Source: Pseudomonadota bacterium (lineage in GTDB: Bacteria; Pseudomonadota; Gammaproteobacteria; Steroidobacterales; Steroidobacteraceae). From it: a stretch of DNA of 64,000 nucleotides. Location of the stretch: positions 14,668 to 78,667 of the forward strand of contig JAKBCE010000015.1 in assembly GCA_021808195.1 (NCBI GenBank), given 5' to 3'. The notes beneath the pieces are model-generated. The model was not told where the DNA came from. It saw nothing but the letters and a program-made list of their open reading frames with translations, and searched no databases. The number at the start of each line of letters is the position of its first letter. Position 1 is the first letter of the stretch. Shown here piece after piece: positions 62,277 through 64,000 of this stretch. The position numbers and the translations under genes were made by a program.

Positions 62277-63041
62277 ATGACCATCAAGATTGAACGCAAA
62301 ATCGTCAAATACCAGGTGCAGAAGCCTGAAGATGTTCAGACAGAGAAGGCGGCGGTAGCGCAGGCTGCGAGCCCGCCGGAACCTACGGCGCTGCCGCCGA
62401 TTCCCACGACAGCGACGGTTCGCGACAAGAATGGCCATACGGCTCAGGTCATTCGGATGCACGAGAAGCTCGAGCGTCCGGAGGTTCTGATCGGCTCGAC
62501 TTACAAGATCAAGACGCCGATCTCGGATCACGCAATGTATGTCACCATCAACGACATCGTGCTCAACGAGGGCACGGAGTTTGAACAGCGCCGGCCGTTC
62601 GAGATTTTCATAAATTCAAAAAATCTCGATCATTTTCAATGGATCGTTGCGCTGACGCGCATCATTTCCGCCGTGTTCCGCAAGGGCGGTGATGTCACCT
62701 TTCTGGTCGATGAGCTCAAGGCCGTATTCGACCCCCGTGGGGGCTACTGGCAACCTGGTGGCAAGTTCATGCCGTCCATCATTGCCGAGCTTGGCTATGT
62801 CATCGAGCGCCATTTGCAGGCAATCGGCCTGCTGCGCAAGCCGCAACTCGACGAACATCAACAAAAGTTGGTTGACGAGAAGCGTGCCGAATATGAGGCT
62901 CGCGCTCGGCAGGCCGATGCATTTGCGAAGGCGGATTTTCCGGAAGGCGCACAGCTCTGCGCCAAATGCAGTACCGCGGCTGTCGTCATGATGGACGGTT
63001 GTATGACCTGCCTCAATTGCGGCGATTCCAAATGCGGATGA
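62277..63041 (+). CDS. nrdJb: Class II ribonucleotide reductase, NrdJb subunit
   Basis: A 254-residue partner carrying the C-terminal part of NrdJ. It ends in CAKCSTAAVVMMDGCMTCLNCGDSKCG, a set of CxxC/CxxCxxC pairs that deliver electrons to the active site and bind metal. The middle (STYKIKTPISDHAMYVTINDIVLNEGTEFEQRRPFEIFINSKN) is also typical. The N-terminal 50 residues are Ala/Pro-rich and variable. It starts 34 bases after nrdJa; an in-frame GTG at 62271 is an alternative start. Confidence 0.9.
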   Translation: MTIKIERKIVKYQVQKPEDVQTEKAAVAQAASPPEPTALPPIPTTATVRDKNGHTAQVIRMHEKLERPEVLIGSTYKIKTPISDHAMYVTINDIVLNEGTEFEQRRPFEIFINSKNLDHFQWIVALTRIISAVFRKGGDVTFLVDELKAVFDPRGGYWQPGGKFMPSIIAELGYVIERHLQAIGLLRKPQLDEHQQKLVDEKRAEYEARARQADAFAKADFPEGAQLCAKCSTAAVVMMDGCMTCLNCGDSKCG

Positions 63042-63096
63042 GATTGTAGGGGCTCGCAGAAGATGGAATTTGCGCGCTCTCCTGGTTAGTGCGCAG

Positions 63097-64000
63097 ATGG
63101 CCGCAGAGACGTACGACGGGCAGGCCGGGGCGCGGCCGCGAGCGATCATCGCCGCGACCGTTGGTAATGCCCTCGAGTTCTACGATTTCTTCATCTACGG
63201 GCTCTTTGCCCTACAGATCGGCCGGACATTTTTTCCGGTAGCCAGTTCCTACGTCAGCCTGATGCTGTCGTTGGCGACATTCGGGGTCGGGTTTCTCACG
63301 CGCCCGTTGGGCGCCATCGTGCTAGGTGCCTACGCCGATAGAGTGGGACGCCGACCCGCCATGGTCCTGAGCCTGTCAATGATCGGCATCGCCATGGTGG
63401 CGCTGGCGTGCATTCCGTCCTATGCCGCGATCGGCATTGCGGCGCCCGTGCTTGCGGTCGTTGCGCGCCTGGTGCAAGGGTTTTCGTTGGGCGGAGAGGT
63501 CGGCGCGAACAGCGCATTTCTGGTGGAGGCCGCCCGGCCGGACCGCCGCGCCGAGATCGTCTCGTGGCAGGGCGTGAGCCAGGCCGTCGCGCTGGTGCTC
63601 GGAAGCCTCGTGGGGACCGTGCTCGCGGCGCTCCTCTCGCCCGCGGCGTTTGAGGGCTACGGTTGGCGTATCGCGTTCCTGATCGGGGCGGCTATTGTGC
63701 CGTGCGGATACTGGTTGCGCCGACATCTCACGGAGACGCTGCACGCCCAGGATGCGCAGTACTCGCAGGCGGCCGACCCGTCCTTGGCGGCTGTCGGCCA
63801 GCCTGGACGTCTGGCGCTCGCGCGCACGCACTGGAGAGCGATGGCGTTCGGCTTGATGGCGATCGCTGCAGGCAGTGTCGGCACCTACATCTTCGTGTAT
63901 ATGGCCACGTACGCGCAGGCGACCTTGCACCTTCCGGCACGCGCCGGATTCCTGGCGAGTCTCGCCGGATACAGCGTGGAGATTCCCTGCATCCTGATCG
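63097..64000 (+). CDS. MHS-family metabolite:H+ symporter (3' end outside window)
   Basis: The first 301 codons of an MFS permease; the frame is still open at base 64000. IIAATVGNALEFYDFFIYGLFALQIG is the metabolite:proton symporter N-terminus, with the loop motif GAYADRVGRRPAMV and RLVQGFSLGGEVGANSAFLVE. At least six TM segments are present. MHS carriers import citrate, 2-oxoglutarate, shikimate, proline or similar acids; the substrate cannot be told. It begins 55 bases after nrdJb. Confidence 0.85.
   Translation, partial: MAAETYDGQAGARPRAIIAATVGNALEFYDFFIYGLFALQIGRTFFPVASSYVSLMLSLATFGVGFLTRPLGAIVLGAYADRVGRRPAMVLSLSMIGIAMVALACIPSYAAIGIAAPVLAVVARLVQGFSLGGEVGANSAFLVEAARPDRRAEIVSWQGVSQAVALVLGSLVGTVLAALLSPAAFEGYGWRIAFLIGAAIVPCGYWLRRHLTETLHAQDAQYSQAADPSLAAVGQPGRLALARTHWRAMAFGLMAIAAGSVGTYIFVYMATYAQATLHLPARAGFLASLAGYSVEIPCILI

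Overview
The window is one GC-rich bacterial contig fragment, most likely from a gammaproteobacterium. The rpsU-gatB/yqeY-dnaG-rpoD macromolecular synthesis operon lies next to a divergent tsaD. A split class II ribonucleotide reductase (NrdJa/NrdJb), a type I multifunctional Cca, MidA, TrmB and PyrE fit the same group. The genus cannot be fixed from sequence alone. Genes are tightly packed, with many 4-base ATGA stop/start overlaps.

Layout. 1-4.5 kb: the end of a DHA2-type exporter, kynureninase, kynurenine 3-monooxygenase, a rhodanese and TrmB, all forward. 4.5-8.2 kb: MarC, a small acidic protein, a Rieske ferredoxin, an AmpG-like permease and PyrE. 8.2-15.3 kb: a complete reverse-strand MoxR/Bat operon (MoxR, DUF58, DUF4381, BatA, BatB, BatC, BatD). 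15.6-22.7 kb: a reverse operon running ECF sigma, small membrane protein, bactofilin-like/RDD membrane protein, RND adaptor, RND pump. 22.8-24.9 kb: a GFA-family protein and an outer-membrane barrel protein.

25.1-46.0 kb is the most unusual part: a roughly 21 kb catabolic island whose products closely resemble lignin-dimer enzymes known mainly from sphingomonads (Alphaproteobacteria). It holds a TonB receptor, a LigF-like beta-etherase, a LigD-like C-alpha dehydrogenase, two translationally coupled GSTs, a second SDR, two aldehyde dehydrogenases, a PQQ/haem alcohol dehydrogenase, a Nu-class GST and an MFS permease. It also holds a LigW-like decarboxylase, two AraC regulators, an NTF2/SnoaL-fold protein beside a lignostilbene dioxygenase (NOV1/LsdD-like), and a cupin. 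My reading is that one locus handles beta-O-4 ethers (GSTs plus SDRs), beta-1 or stilbene dimers (NTF2 protein plus dioxygenase) and 5-5 biphenyl-derived acids (LigW). Ring cleavage and demethylation genes are not in the window. A short palindromic motif (GGACwATCCG) recurs in three non-coding regions of this island and may be a shared operator.

46.2-64 kb is housekeeping: a CAU tRNA without encoded CCA, DUF4404, rpoD, dnaG (apparently with a non-AUG start), gatB/yqeY, rpsU, tsaD, folB, folK, a FolM-like reductase, midA, an aminopeptidase lipoprotein, cca (first catalytic Asp replaced by Glu), an NDUFA9-like protein, hsp20 with a sigma-32-like promoter, nrdJa-nrdJb with NrdR-box-like sites, and the start of an MHS-family permease.
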